A stretch of 64,000 bases of DNA, taken from contig NZ_LMFA01000001.1 in the NCBI RefSeq assembly GCF_001426565.1, positions 271,287 through 335,286 of the forward strand, written 5' to 3'. Shown here in pieces: positions 36,394-45,800 of this stretch. The notes below the pieces were generated by a model. That model did no database searches. It was not told the origin of the DNA and was given only the letters and a program-made list of their open reading frames with translations. Origin of the DNA: Rhizobium sp. Root482. Its GTDB lineage: Bacteria > Pseudomonadota > Alphaproteobacteria > Rhizobiales > Rhizobiaceae. Position numbers and translations under genes: made by a program. The number at the start of each line of letters is the position of its first letter. Position 1 is the stretch's first letter.

Positions 36394-37377
36394 TTAAACT
36401 ATACAGAAGACGATGGCGGCAAGCCCAAGGAAGGCGACAAGCGCCGTGCAGGCGCCGTTGAAGATCGAAATGCCGGTCTCCACATCGCCGACGGTGGCGC
36501 CCGGCCGGCCCGCGCCGTTGATCATCGGTTCATTGACCACGTCGCCCGAATAGATTCGCGGACCCGCAAGCCGGATATCGAGCGCGCCGGCCATTGCCGC
36601 TTCCGGCCAGCCGGAATTGGGCGAGCGATGCAGGCCGTGGTCGCGCAGGCCCGTGTCCACGGCATTCCAGGCCGCCCGCCGCCCGTTAGTGAACAGAGCG
36701 CCCGCCGCGATCAGAAGTACCGAAAGTCGGGCGGCTGGAAGATTGGCAAAATCGTCGAGACGCGCAGCGGCCCAGCCGAAATGCAGATATTTCGGGCTCT
36801 TGTGGCCGATCATCGAATCGGCGGTGTTCAGCATCTTGTAGGCAAGCAGTCCCGGCAGGCCGAGCAGCGCATACCAGAAGGCCGGCGCGACGACGCCGTC
36901 GGAAAAATTTTCCGCCAGGCTTTCGATCGCCGCACGGCAGACGGCGGGTTCGTCCAGCTTTTGCGGATCGCGCCCGACGATCATCGCCACGGCCGCGCGC
37001 CCTCCGTCGAGCCCACCGAGACGCAGGCCGGTGGCAACACGGGCCACATGATCGGCAAGGCTTTTCTGCGCCAGGAAAACCGCAACGAGGATGATCTCCA
37101 GCACCAGGCCCAGCGGCCCGATGGCGCCGAACAGCCGGTGCAGCGCAAAGCCTGCGGCAAGGCTTGCGGTCAGGAGACCAACAATCGTGACAACACCGCT
37201 GATCCGCAAGGTGTCCGTACCAAGGCTTTTGCGGTTGAAGCTCCGGTCGCACCAGCCGATCAGTGCCCCAAACAGGACGACGGGATGCGGCAGGCGGCGC
37301 CAGAGCCAATCTGGATCGCCGACGATCCGGTCGAGCACCAGGGCTGCCATCAGGAGAAGGAGGATTTCGATCGACAT
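36394..37377 (-). CDS. cobD: Adenosylcobinamide-phosphate synthase
   Basis: A 327-residue integral membrane enzyme (CobD of the aerobic pathway, equivalent to CbiB) that attaches (R)-1-amino-2-propanol O-phosphate (or the free aminopropanol) to adenosylcobyric acid. It is hydrophobic, with several membrane segments, and shows conserved blocks D(P/R)IVGDPD near the N-terminus, GRDPQKLDEPAVCRAAIESLAENFSDG (about 134-160), MLNTADSMIGHK, and HRSPNSGWPEAAMAG. Last gene of the cobE-A-B-C-D unit; 13 bases follow cobC. Confidence 0.95.
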   Translation of the reverse strand: MSIEILLLLMAALVLDRIVGDPDWLWRRLPHPVVLFGALIGWCDRSFNRKSLGTDTLRISGVVTIVGLLTASLAAGFALHRLFGAIGPLGLVLEIILVAVFLAQKSLADHVARVATGLRLGGLDGGRAAVAMIVGRDPQKLDEPAVCRAAIESLAENFSDGVVAPAFWYALLGLPGLLAYKMLNTADSMIGHKSPKYLHFGWAAARLDDFANLPAARLSVLLIAAGALFTNGRRAAWNAVDTGLRDHGLHRSPNSGWPEAAMAGALDIRLAGPRIYSGDVVNEPMINGAGRPGATVGDVETGISIFNGACTALVAFLGLAAIVFCIV

Positions 37378-37390
37378 TCAACGGGTCCGT

Positions 37391-38395
37391 TCAGGCAAGA
37401 TCCGCATCGCGCAGCGCTTGTGCCAAGCGTGTATCGCCGGCCCCGTCCGGCGCAAGCCCAATCCTCAGCCAGGACGGTGCATAATCGAATTTCCGGGTAA
37501 GGATATGGCGGTGGCAGAGATGCTCGTGAAGCCGGGACGCCCGGTCCAGTTCGACCAGTGAAAAAAGCGGCGTACCACCGATGATCCTCAGCCCCGCTCC
37601 TCGCAAGACCGCATCGAGCCCGGCCTTGCGCTCCAATATCAGCGCTTGCACCGCCAGCGTATCGCCTGTCATCAGATGCGCCGCCACAACCAGCGCCGGG
37701 CCGGACACCGCCCAGGGGCCAAGCCCTTCGCGGAAGGCCGAGACCACGGATTCGGTTGCGATGACGAAGCCCAGCCGCAGGCCGGCAAGCCCGAAGAACT
37801 TGCCGAAGGACCGGAAGACGACGAGATTGTCATGCGCGCCGGCGAGCGGCACGATACTCAATCCGGGTTGCGTATCGCCGAAGGCCTCATCCACCAGAAG
37901 CAGGCCATCGACGCCAGCCATGCGGCGGGCAAGGCCGCCGAGTTCCTCCGGTGAAAAGGCGCGGCCGGTCGGATTATTGGGATTGACGACGATCGCAAGC
38001 CCGTGGTCCGGCGTCAGTTGCTCCGGCGACGAAACTTGATCGATGTCAAAGCCGGAAGCGGCAAGGACACGTGCATATTCGCCATAGGTTGGCCCGAAGA
38101 TGGCAACACGCCTGCCGGGCGCGACAAGGCGCGGCAATAGCTGGATGACCGATTGCGTGCCGGGAACGGCAAGCGGCAGGCGCGTGCCGCTGCGATAATA
38201 GCGCGCCGCCGCCATGCACGCCCGATCGGCCAGATGCCGGTCCGGCAGCCGGTGCCAGGCGGAAACGGGAATATCCGGCAAGGCGACCGGATTGGGATTG
38301 ATGCCCGTCGACAGATCGAGCCAATCCCCCGGCTCGCCGCCATAGGTGGCGGCAGCCTCGGTAATCCCGCCGCCGTGCAAGATGGGAGCGCTCAT
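37391..38395 (-). CDS. cobC: Threonine-phosphate decarboxylase
   Basis: A 334-residue PLP-dependent class I/II aminotransferase-fold enzyme making aminopropanol phosphate for the cobalamin nucleotide loop. Key features: LDLSTGINPNP at the N-terminus, NPNNPTGRAFS (about 133-143), LVDEAFGD with the PLP-binding Asp, and SFGKFFGLAGLRLGF with the Schiff-base lysine (about 201). The four-base overlap with the cobB stop (ATGA) indicates translational coupling, and cobD, whose product uses its product, follows directly. Confidence 0.94.
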   Translation of the reverse strand: MSAPILHGGGITEAAATYGGEPGDWLDLSTGINPNPVALPDIPVSAWHRLPDRHLADRACMAAARYYRSGTRLPLAVPGTQSVIQLLPRLVAPGRRVAIFGPTYGEYARVLAASGFDIDQVSSPEQLTPDHGLAIVVNPNNPTGRAFSPEELGGLARRMAGVDGLLLVDEAFGDTQPGLSIVPLAGAHDNLVVFRSFGKFFGLAGLRLGFVIATESVVSAFREGLGPWAVSGPALVVAAHLMTGDTLAVQALILERKAGLDAVLRGAGLRIIGGTPLFSLVELDRASRLHEHLCHRHILTRKFDYAPSWLRIGLAPDGAGDTRLAQALRDADLA

Positions 38396-39696
38396 GCCGG
38401 CCGGGCCTCATCGATGATGTGCATGAAGGAACCTGCAATTTTACCGCGCCGAAGTCCCGCCTGGCCCAACGGCGTGCCGGCCGCGTCCGCTGTGTCGAAC
38501 AGTCGCTCGGCATCACCCTCCAAAAGGATCGTCGCATAGTGGAATTCATGCGCCGTCAGCGAGCCGGTAAACAGGGTTTTATCGAGCGGCGTGATGCGTC
38601 GATAGCCGAGATGCCGGCGGCGCGTGGCAAAACTGGTCACGAGCGGCAAAAGGCCGAGCATTTCGTAACGTTCGCCATCCGCAGCGACAAGGCCTTCACC
38701 GAGAGTCATGTAGCCGCCGCATTCGCCGAAAATCCTGATACCACGGCCTGCCGCCGCCGCCATGCCGGCCTTGAACCGGGCGGCATCCGCCAAAACCCCG
38801 GCATGAAGTTCCGGATAGCCTCCGGGCAGATAGACTGCATCGACATCTCCTGCCGGCACCTCATCGGCCAGCGGCGAGAAGAACGACAGCTCGGCACCGG
38901 CACTCCGCCAGCCGGACAGCAGATGCTCGTAGCAGAAGGCAAAGGCGATATCACGGGCTATTGCGATCTTCTGGCCAAGCGGCCTGAGCGGTCTTGCGTT
39001 CGCGGCTTGCCTCTTCACAGCACCGGAGCGGGCGACTGACAGCATGGCGTCGAGATCGCAGGCCTGCTCGACACGGCTTGCAGCCCGTTCGATGAAGGCC
39101 TCCAGTTCGCCGTGCTCGCCGGCCTGAACCAGGCCGAGATGACGCTCCGGCAGCTTCAAATCCTCGCTCTGGCGAAGAGCGCCGAGCACCGGCATGCCGA
39201 TCCCTGCCAATGCATCACGCAGCATTTTTTCATGGCGGTCGCTGCCGACCCTGTTGAGGATGACGCCGCAAACGCGCACATCGTCGCGATGCCCGGCATA
39301 GCCGCGAACGAGAGCCGCCACCGACTGGGAGATGCGGCCGCAATCGACGACGAGAATGACCGGCAATCCCAAAAGTGCCGCGAGATCCGCCGGCGAACCG
39401 GTCCCGTCGATTGAGGCATCATAAAGTCCCATCATCGCCTCGATGATCAGCGTCCGGTCGCCGGCCGTCGCCTCGCTGGCATTGGCAAGCAGGAGGCCCG
39501 GGCGCATCGCCCAGGGATCGTAGTTGAAGCAGGCTTCGCCACTGGCCGCCGTGTGAAAAGCCGGATCGATATAATCCGGCCCCGCCTTGCCCGGTGCCAC
39601 CGCAATGCCGCGATGGCGCAAGGCGCGCATCAGCCCGAGCGTGACCGTGGTTTTTCCCGAACCGGAGGATGGCGCCGCGATCAAAAGACCGGTCAT
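38392..39696 (-). CDS. cobB: Hydrogenobyrinic acid a,c-diamide synthase
   Basis: A 434-residue ATP- and glutamine-dependent amidotransferase. The N-terminal dethiobiotin-synthetase-like domain starts with the P-loop APSSGSGKTTVT (about 8-19); the C-terminal class I glutaminase-like domain has the catalytic Cys in FGECGGYMTLG (about 325). In the aerobic pathway it amidates side chains a and c before CobNST inserts cobalt. Overlaps cobA and cobC by four bases each, within cobE-A-B-C-D. Confidence 0.95.
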   Translation of the reverse strand: MTGLLIAAPSSGSGKTTVTLGLMRALRHRGIAVAPGKAGPDYIDPAFHTAASGEACFNYDPWAMRPGLLLANASEATAGDRTLIIEAMMGLYDASIDGTGSPADLAALLGLPVILVVDCGRISQSVAALVRGYAGHRDDVRVCGVILNRVGSDRHEKMLRDALAGIGMPVLGALRQSEDLKLPERHLGLVQAGEHGELEAFIERAASRVEQACDLDAMLSVARSGAVKRQAANARPLRPLGQKIAIARDIAFAFCYEHLLSGWRSAGAELSFFSPLADEVPAGDVDAVYLPGGYPELHAGVLADAARFKAGMAAAAGRGIRIFGECGGYMTLGEGLVAADGERYEMLGLLPLVTSFATRRRHLGYRRITPLDKTLFTGSLTAHEFHYATILLEGDAERLFDTADAAGTPLGQAGLRRGKIAGSFMHIIDEARPA

Positions 39697-40535
39697 GCCG
39701 GATCCTTGAAGGCGCGCAGCGACAAGGGATCGGCGCTGAGAACGCGACCGTCGAGCGCGCCCAGCCAGTCAAGTGCCGGGCGTAGCCGCACGACCTCGCC
39801 GACAACGACGATGGCCGGCGGTTCGAGCCCGGAGGCCGCAACATCCGCCTCTGCCCGTGCGAGCGTCGTCTCCAGGACGGTTTGCCGCACTGTGGCGGCA
39901 TCGCAGACGAAGGCCACCGGCTCTGCCGGAGACCGGCCGGCGGCCATCAGGTTGTTGGCGATCTGGCCGATATGCTTCATCGCCATATACATCACGATCA
40001 CCGGGGAGCCCTTGGCAATGCCCTCCCAGTGGATGCGGTCGGGAACGAGGCCCGACGAATCGTGGCCCGTCAGGAAGGTCACCGCGTGGTTGACCTCGCG
40101 ATGCGTGACCGGGATGCCCGCATAGGCAAGGCCGCCGATGCCGGCGGTGATACCGGGCACGATCCGGAACGGGATGCCGTGCTCGACCAGGGTCAGCGCC
40201 TCCTCGCCGCCGCGTCCGAATACGAAGGGGTCGCCCCCTTTCAGCCGAAGCACACGCTTGCCTTGGCGCGCCAATTCCACCAATCGCAGGGAAATATCCC
40301 GCTGCTTCGGAGAAGGCTTGCCACCGCGCTTGCCGGCGAATTCAAGCACCGCGCCCGGTTTGGCCATGGCAAGGCAGTCGGCATTGACCAGCGCGTCATG
40401 AACGATGACGTCAGCCTGACCAAGGGCATTGGCCGCATGCAGCGTCAGAAGCCCCGGATCGCCGGGACCGGCACCCACGAGCCAGACCGAGCCCGGTTCG
40501 AGCGCTGGCAGGGTGGAAAACATCGCATTGCTCAT
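39693..40535 (-). CDS. cobA: Uroporphyrinogen-III C-methyltransferase
   Basis: A 280-residue S-adenosylmethionine-dependent enzyme that converts uroporphyrinogen III to precorrin-2, the branch point to cobalamin. SUMT signatures are present: VWLVGAGPGDPGLLTLHA (about 19-36), VHDALVN, LKGGDPFVFGRGGEEA (about 97-112) and the later GSPVIVMYMAMKH. It is the stand-alone form with no CysG oxidase/ferrochelatase domain. Overlaps cobE and cobB by four bases, so the five cob genes here form a coupled operon. Confidence 0.96.
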   Translation of the reverse strand: MSNAMFSTLPALEPGSVWLVGAGPGDPGLLTLHAANALGQADVIVHDALVNADCLAMAKPGAVLEFAGKRGGKPSPKQRDISLRLVELARQGKRVLRLKGGDPFVFGRGGEEALTLVEHGIPFRIVPGITAGIGGLAYAGIPVTHREVNHAVTFLTGHDSSGLVPDRIHWEGIAKGSPVIVMYMAMKHIGQIANNLMAAGRSPAEPVAFVCDAATVRQTVLETTLARAEADVAASGLEPPAIVVVGEVVRLRPALDWLGALDGRVLSADPLSLRAFKDPA

Positions 40536-41059
40536 GACATCGCCCCTGCCGGAAGGGTGGGCCGCAAGCCGGCTGAATCAAAAGCTGAAGACGGCGAATC
40601 ACACTGCAAGGAAACGGCCGTAACCCTCTGGTTCGGCATGCAGAAATCGATCGAGGCAACGGCGGCGGTCGCATGGGCGGATTTCATTTTCGGCACGAGG
40701 AGAGCACCAGTGGTTCCGGCTGCGACTAAAGCTGCCGCCTCCGCCACGCCATGGCAGCCCGTCAGCGCAAAGACGATGTCGGAGGGATTTTTCAGGCGCG
40801 CTGTCTCATTTTCCAGCACTGCGGCATCATAACCCTGCAGAGGCACAGAAAAATGGGCGGCCGCGGCGATCAAGGCCGGCTCCGTCAAACGCGCGTCCAG
40901 CGAGGCGATGCAGGTAAGCGAGCGAGCGGTGCCGCCAGCCGCATCGAGCGCGGCCTGCGCCAGCCGTATCACGTCTTCCGGCGGCGTCCCGCGCTCGCAG
41001 CCAAGGCCGAGAACGAGCGACGCAGGCGCGACCTGATCCTTGCTCTTCCGATATGTCAC
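40532..41059 (-). CDS. cobE: Cobalamin biosynthesis protein CobE (CbiG C-terminal family)
   Basis: A 175-residue protein of the CobE/CbiG-C family: LGLGCERGTP near the N-terminus, TCIASLDARLTEPALIAAA centrally, and the glycine/Ala-rich CHGVAEAAALVAAG. CobE occurs with the aerobic pathway; its precise step is not established, but it is related to the C-terminal half of anaerobic CbiG (cobalt-precorrin-5A lactone opening). The GTG start at 41059 is preceded by GGGGAGGT. The last 30 residues extend beyond the conserved part. First gene of cobE-A-B-C-D. Confidence 0.85.
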   Translation of the reverse strand: MTYRKSKDQVAPASLVLGLGCERGTPPEDVIRLAQAALDAAGGTARSLTCIASLDARLTEPALIAAAAHFSVPLQGYDAAVLENETARLKNPSDIVFALTGCHGVAEAAALVAAGTTGALLVPKMKSAHATAAVASIDFCMPNQRVTAVSLQCDSPSSAFDSAGLRPTLPAGAMS

Positions 41060-41373
41060 GAAACGGACCTCCCCTCGCCGCAGTCAGGAAGCGTCGGGGC
41101 ATTCGAGCCGATGGCATCGAAGCGGCCTGGACAGCACCGGATAAAGCCCCCTGACTGGGTCGGCCGGACCGGACGCTTTTTCAGCCCTTGTTCGGGCACC
41201 GTCGCACAGCCTGTTTTTACCCCAGAGAAAAAGGCCGGTCAAACCGGTTTGCGCCATCAAGCAGGCGATCGACGCCATATGCGACATTGGCCCACCAGGC
41301 CCTTTGCTTTTTCGCCCGGCCTCTGTCACAGAAGATCAAATTCCCGAACGGCCCGCCATTCACCGAGTCCCCC
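41060..41373. promoter_or_regulatory. Divergent spacer between cobE and the TSUP gene
   Basis: A 314-base gene-free spacer that must promote cobE (minus strand) and the TSUP gene (plus strand). I looked for the cobalamin-riboswitch B12 box on both strands and did not find it here. GACCGGACGC and AAACCGGTTTGC short palindromic stretches occur near 41168 and 41241 but are not specific. Confidence 0.35.
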
Positions 41374-42159
41374 TTGCACGATCTTGCGCTCCATATCCTC
41401 GCCCTTTTGTTCATCGCCGGCTTCGTGGCCGGCTTTATCGATTCGATTGCCGGCGGCGGCGGCATGATCACCGTGCCGGTCATGCTGCTTGCCGGCATTC
41501 CGCCGCTCGAAACGCTGGGAACCAACAAGCTGCAATCGCTGTTCGGCTCGGCCTCGGCCAGCCTTGCCTATGCCCGCCGCGGCCATGTCGACCTGCGGGC
41601 GCAGCTGCCGATGGCGGCGATGTCGGCGCTGGGTGCGGCGCTGGGCGCGCTGCTTGCCACGGTCGTGCCGGGGGATGTGCTGAAAGTCCTCCTGCCCTTC
41701 CTGCTCGTCGCCATCGCGCTTTATTTCGCCGTCAAGCCGAGTGTCGGCGATCTCGACACGGCCCGCCGGATGACGCCTTTCCTGTTTACCCTGACGATCG
41801 TGCCGCTGATCGGCTTTTATGACGGCGTTTTCGGACCCGGTGCCGGCTCGTTCTTCATGCTGGCCTTCATCGCTCTGGCCGGCTTCGGCGTGCTGAAGGC
41901 GACCGCACATACGAAATTCCTGAATTTCGGCTCGAATATCGGCGCCTTCACCGTTTTCCTGATCTATGGCGTCGTCCTGTGGAAGGTCGGCCTGGTTATG
42001 GGTGCCGGCCAGTTCGCCGGCGCGCAGGTGGGCTCGCGCTTTGCCATGAAGAACGGCGCGAAGATCATCAAGCCACTCCTGGTCATCACCTGCATCGCGC
42101 TGGCGATCCGGCTCCTGGCAGACCCGGCCCATCCGGTCCGGATCTGGTTCGGCTTCTGA
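41374..42159 (+). CDS. TSUP (TauE/SafE) family membrane transporter
   Basis: A 261-residue polytopic membrane protein with two repeated halves of about four membrane segments. The TSUP motif GGGGMITVP is near residue 22-30, and its counterpart GFGPGAGSFF-like FDGVFGPGAGSF lies in the second half. Family members move sulfite, sulfoacetate or other small anions. It lies between two cobalamin operons and might import a cobalt-related or sulfur substrate, but this is positional inference. TTG 41374 is chosen because the first membrane helix begins there; no strong ribosome site exists, so the start is uncertain. Confidence 0.85.
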   Translation: MHDLALHILALLFIAGFVAGFIDSIAGGGGMITVPVMLLAGIPPLETLGTNKLQSLFGSASASLAYARRGHVDLRAQLPMAAMSALGAALGALLATVVPGDVLKVLLPFLLVAIALYFAVKPSVGDLDTARRMTPFLFTLTIVPLIGFYDGVFGPGAGSFFMLAFIALAGFGVLKATAHTKFLNFGSNIGAFTVFLIYGVVLWKVGLVMGAGQFAGAQVGSRFAMKNGAKIIKPLLVITCIALAIRLLADPAHPVRIWFGF

Positions 42160-42169
42160 TCGACAAAGC

Positions 42170-42814
42170 CTAGAATTCGACGCCGACCTGCGCCTTGATG
42201 CCGGAGCGGAACGGATGCTTGACCAGTTCCATTTCGGTCACCAGGTCGGCGGCCTCGATCAGTTCTTCCTTGGCATTGCGCCCGGTGAGAACGACATGGG
42301 TCATGTGCGGCTTTTCCTCCTTGAGGAACCGCACCACCTCGGCGACATCGATATAATCGTAGCGCAAGGCGATATTGATCTCGTCGAGCAGAACCATGGA
42401 ATTGCGTTCGTCGCGGATGAGTTCCTTGGCCTTTTCCCAGGCCTTTTCAGCCATGGCGACATCGCGCGAACGATCCTGGGTCTCCCAGGTAAAGCCCTCG
42501 CCGAGCGTGTGGAACTGGCAAAGCTCGCCGAAATGTTTCTCGATCAGGTTGCGTTCGCCGGTTTCCCAGGCGCCCTTGATGAACTGGACGACGGCACAGG
42601 GCATGCCGTGGGCGATATGGCGGAAGATCATGCCGAAGCCGGCCGTCGACTTGCCCTTGCCCTTGCCGGTATTGACGATGATCAGGCCCTTCTGGTCCGT
42701 TTTCGTCGCCATGATCTTTTCGCGGGCCACCTTCTTCTTTGCCATCTTCATGGCATGGCGCGCCTCGTCATGGCCGGTTGCGCCTTCGTCCGTCTGCACC
42801 TGGTCTTCGCTCAT
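42170..42814 (-). CDS. cobO: Cob(I)yrinic acid a,c-diamide adenosyltransferase
   Basis: A 214-residue CobO/CobA-Salmonella-type ATP:corrinoid adenosyltransferase that forms the cobalt-carbon bond of adenosylcobalamin. P-loop GKGKGKST (about 51-58), VVQFIKGAW, LDEINIAL (Walker B-like) and the C-terminal VTEMELVKHPF are diagnostic. The N-terminal 40 residues are charged and unconserved. It follows cobN by 64 bases and is last of the riboswitch-controlled cobP-W-N-O group; it converges on the TSUP gene with a 10-base gap. Confidence 0.95.
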   Translation of the reverse strand: MSEDQVQTDEGATGHDEARHAMKMAKKKVAREKIMATKTDQKGLIIVNTGKGKGKSTAGFGMIFRHIAHGMPCAVVQFIKGAWETGERNLIEKHFGELCQFHTLGEGFTWETQDRSRDVAMAEKAWEKAKELIRDERNSMVLLDEINIALRYDYIDVAEVVRFLKEEKPHMTHVVLTGRNAKEELIEAADLVTEMELVKHPFRSGIKAQVGVEF

Positions 42815-42878
42815 TCCTGTTTCCTCCGATCATGGTGGTGGTCGATGCGGCCCCGATCCGCGATCAGGGGCCGCCTGT

Positions 42879-45800
42879 TCACTGGGCCGCGACGACAAGC
42901 CCCTGCAACTCGAAGCGGGCGGAATTGGAACGCGGCGACCAGAGGCCGCGGTCGATCGCCTCCATCAGCCTCTCGGTCATGTCGCGCAGGGCGTCCGGGT
43001 TCTTATCTTCCATGAACCGACGCACCCGCTCGTCCAGCACATAGGTCTGGTAGGCAGCCTCGAAATGATGGTCGCGCACCGCGCCGGTCGTCGCCGCAAA
43101 GGCGAACATGTAGTCCACCGTGGCGGCGATCTCGAAGGCGCCCTTGTATCCGTGGCGCATGACGCCCTCGATCCATTTCGGATTGACGACGCGGCCGCGC
43201 ACCACCCGGCCGATCTCCTCTTCCAGCGAGCGGATCACCGGCTTTTCCGGCCGGGAATGGTCGTTGTGATAAAGGGCGGGGCGGTTGCCCGCCAATTGCT
43301 CGACGGCAAGCGACATGCCGCCCTCGAACTGGTAATATTCGTCGCTGTCGAGCAGATCGTGCTCGCGGTTGTCCTGGTTCTGGACGACGGCCTCGACGGT
43401 CTTCAGCCGTGCCTCCAGCAGTCCGCGCTCGGCCTTGCCGTCTTCCCCGGCACCATAGGCATAGCTTCCCCAGGTGAGGTAAGCGTCGGCGAGATCGGCG
43501 CGGTTTTCCCAGCCGCCGTCGTCCATCATTGCCTGCAGGCCCGCGCCATAGGCGCCGGGCTTGGCGCCGAAGACGCGGTAGGAGGCGCGCCTTGCCGCTT
43601 CCTTCGGCGCGATACCAGCCGCTTCCAGGCGCAGGGCTTCCGCCCGCATCCGCGCCGCGATCATGTTGTCGGCATCGTCTTCCGCAAGCGCGCCGACCGC
43701 GCGGATGGCCGTATCGAACAGGGCGATCTGGTCGGGAAAGGCATCGCGGAAGAAGCCGGAGATGCGCAGGGTCACATCGACGCGCGGACGCCCGAGCAGC
43801 GCCAGCGGCACGATCTCATAGCCGGTCACCCGGCGCGATATCATGTCCCAGACGGGCCGGGTGCCGATCAGCGCCATGGCCTGGGCGATGTCGTCGCCCC
43901 CGGTGCGCATATTGGACGTGCCCCAGGCGGTCAGGCCAAAGGAGGTCGGCCATTCGCCGTGATCCTGGAGATAGCGGCGGATCAGAAGCTCAGCCGACTT
44001 CTTGCCAAGCTCGAAGGCCGCCGGCGTCGGCACGGCGCGGCTGTCGAGGGAATAGAAATTACGGCCTGTCGGCAGCACGTCCGGCCGCCCGCGCGTCGGC
44101 GCGCCGGAAGGCCCCGGAGCGACGAAACGACCGTCGAGGCCGGTCATCAGCGCGGCAATCTCGGCCGGCCCCGATTGCACGATCGAAGGCTTGAGGCGGG
44201 TTTCCACCTGATGAAGAACCACCAGTGTCGCCTGCCAGTCCGGCGGGCAGAGGATTGCGCCCGAGACCAATTCGGCGGCCAGCAGCTCGATACGTTCCAC
44301 CGTATCGCCGGCGGTGCGCCAGGGTGCTTCGGTGAGATCGGCCAGGATCGCCGGCTTCGGTCCTGTCCAGGGATCGGAGAGGACGCAGTCGAGCGGGTCG
44401 AAGACTGGGCCGATCGAGTTTGCCGCTTTGCCCCCCTCTGTCCTGTCGGACATCTCCCCCTCAAGGGGGGAGATCGCTGTGGCGACATCTCGACCCAACA
44501 AGGGCCTCAACGCAGGTTCAATTTTTGCTGCTGCTTGTCCACCAAGGCCAGCCACCTGGTCGATCTCCCCCCTTGAGGGGGAGATCGATGGGGCACGCAT
44601 GAGCCCTGCATCCGCCGCGATCGCGCGTTGCAGGCTCTGATCGCCGCCATCGCCCTGGCCGCGTGGCACGCGCGCCAACGCCAGGGTCAGATCGGTCAGC
44701 AGCCGCCCTTCCGGCGCCACGCCGAAGATATGCAGGCCGTCGCGGATTTGCAGTTCCTTCAGGTCGCAGAGATAGGCGTCGAGCTTTTCAAGGGCCTTGT
44801 CCTCTCCATCCGTGCCGGCGATGCCGGCGTCGTGGTCGAGCCCGATATCGCGGACGAGATCGAGAATCTGCCGGCTCAAGAGCCGCAACCGGCGCGGATC
44901 GCCGCCGGCCGCGTCGTAATATTCGTCGACCAGCGCCTCGAGGTCCTTGAGCGGCCCATAGGATTCGGCGCGCGTCAGCGGTGGCGTCAGATGATCGATG
45001 ATAACGGCGCTGGTGCGGCGCTTGGCCTGCGTGCCCTCGCCCGGATCGTTGACGATGAAGGGATAGAGATGCGGCATGGGGCCGAACACCGCTTCGGGAT
45101 AGCAGGTTTCCGACAATGCCAGCGCCTTGCCGGGCAGCCATTCGAGATTGCCGTGCTTGCCCATATGGATGACGGCATGCGCGCCATATTCGCGCCGCAG
45201 GAAGGCATAGAAAGCGAGATAGCCATGCGGCGGCACGAGATCCGGCGAGTGATAGCTTTCCTTCGGATCGATATGGTAGCCGCGCGCCGGCTGGATGCCG
45301 ACAAGGATCTCGCCGAAGCGGGCGAGCGGCAGTGCGAACCGGCCGTCCCGAAAGAACGGATCATCCTGCGGCGCGCCCCATCGGTCAGCGACTTGATTCT
45401 GAATCTGAAGGGGAAGACCAGCCAAGAAGCGGTTGTATTGATTGAGCGAAATCGTCTCGCGGATGACACAATCGGCCCTTGCCGCATTGGTCGGGCCGTC
45501 CATGAGATGGCCGATCAGTGCATCACCATCGGCCGGAATGGCGTCGATGTCGTAGCCGCCGGCGGCCATGGCCTTCATCACTTCGACAGTGCCGGCCGGC
45601 GTATCGAGGCCGACGCCATTGCCGAGCCGGCCGTCGCGGTTCGGATAGTTCGCCAGGATGATCGCCACGCGGCGCTCGCGCGGCGCGATACCGCGCAATC
45701 GCGCCCAATTGGCCGCCAGTTTTGCGGCAAAGGCCACACGGTCGGCCAGCGGCTGGTGGCCGACGATATTGGCCTCAACCACATCGTCGTAGACGGCAGC

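Noticed and set aside
41060-41373. Second cobalamin riboswitch ahead of cobE
   Set aside because: No B12 box or core motifs on either strand; only the one at 48793 was supported.
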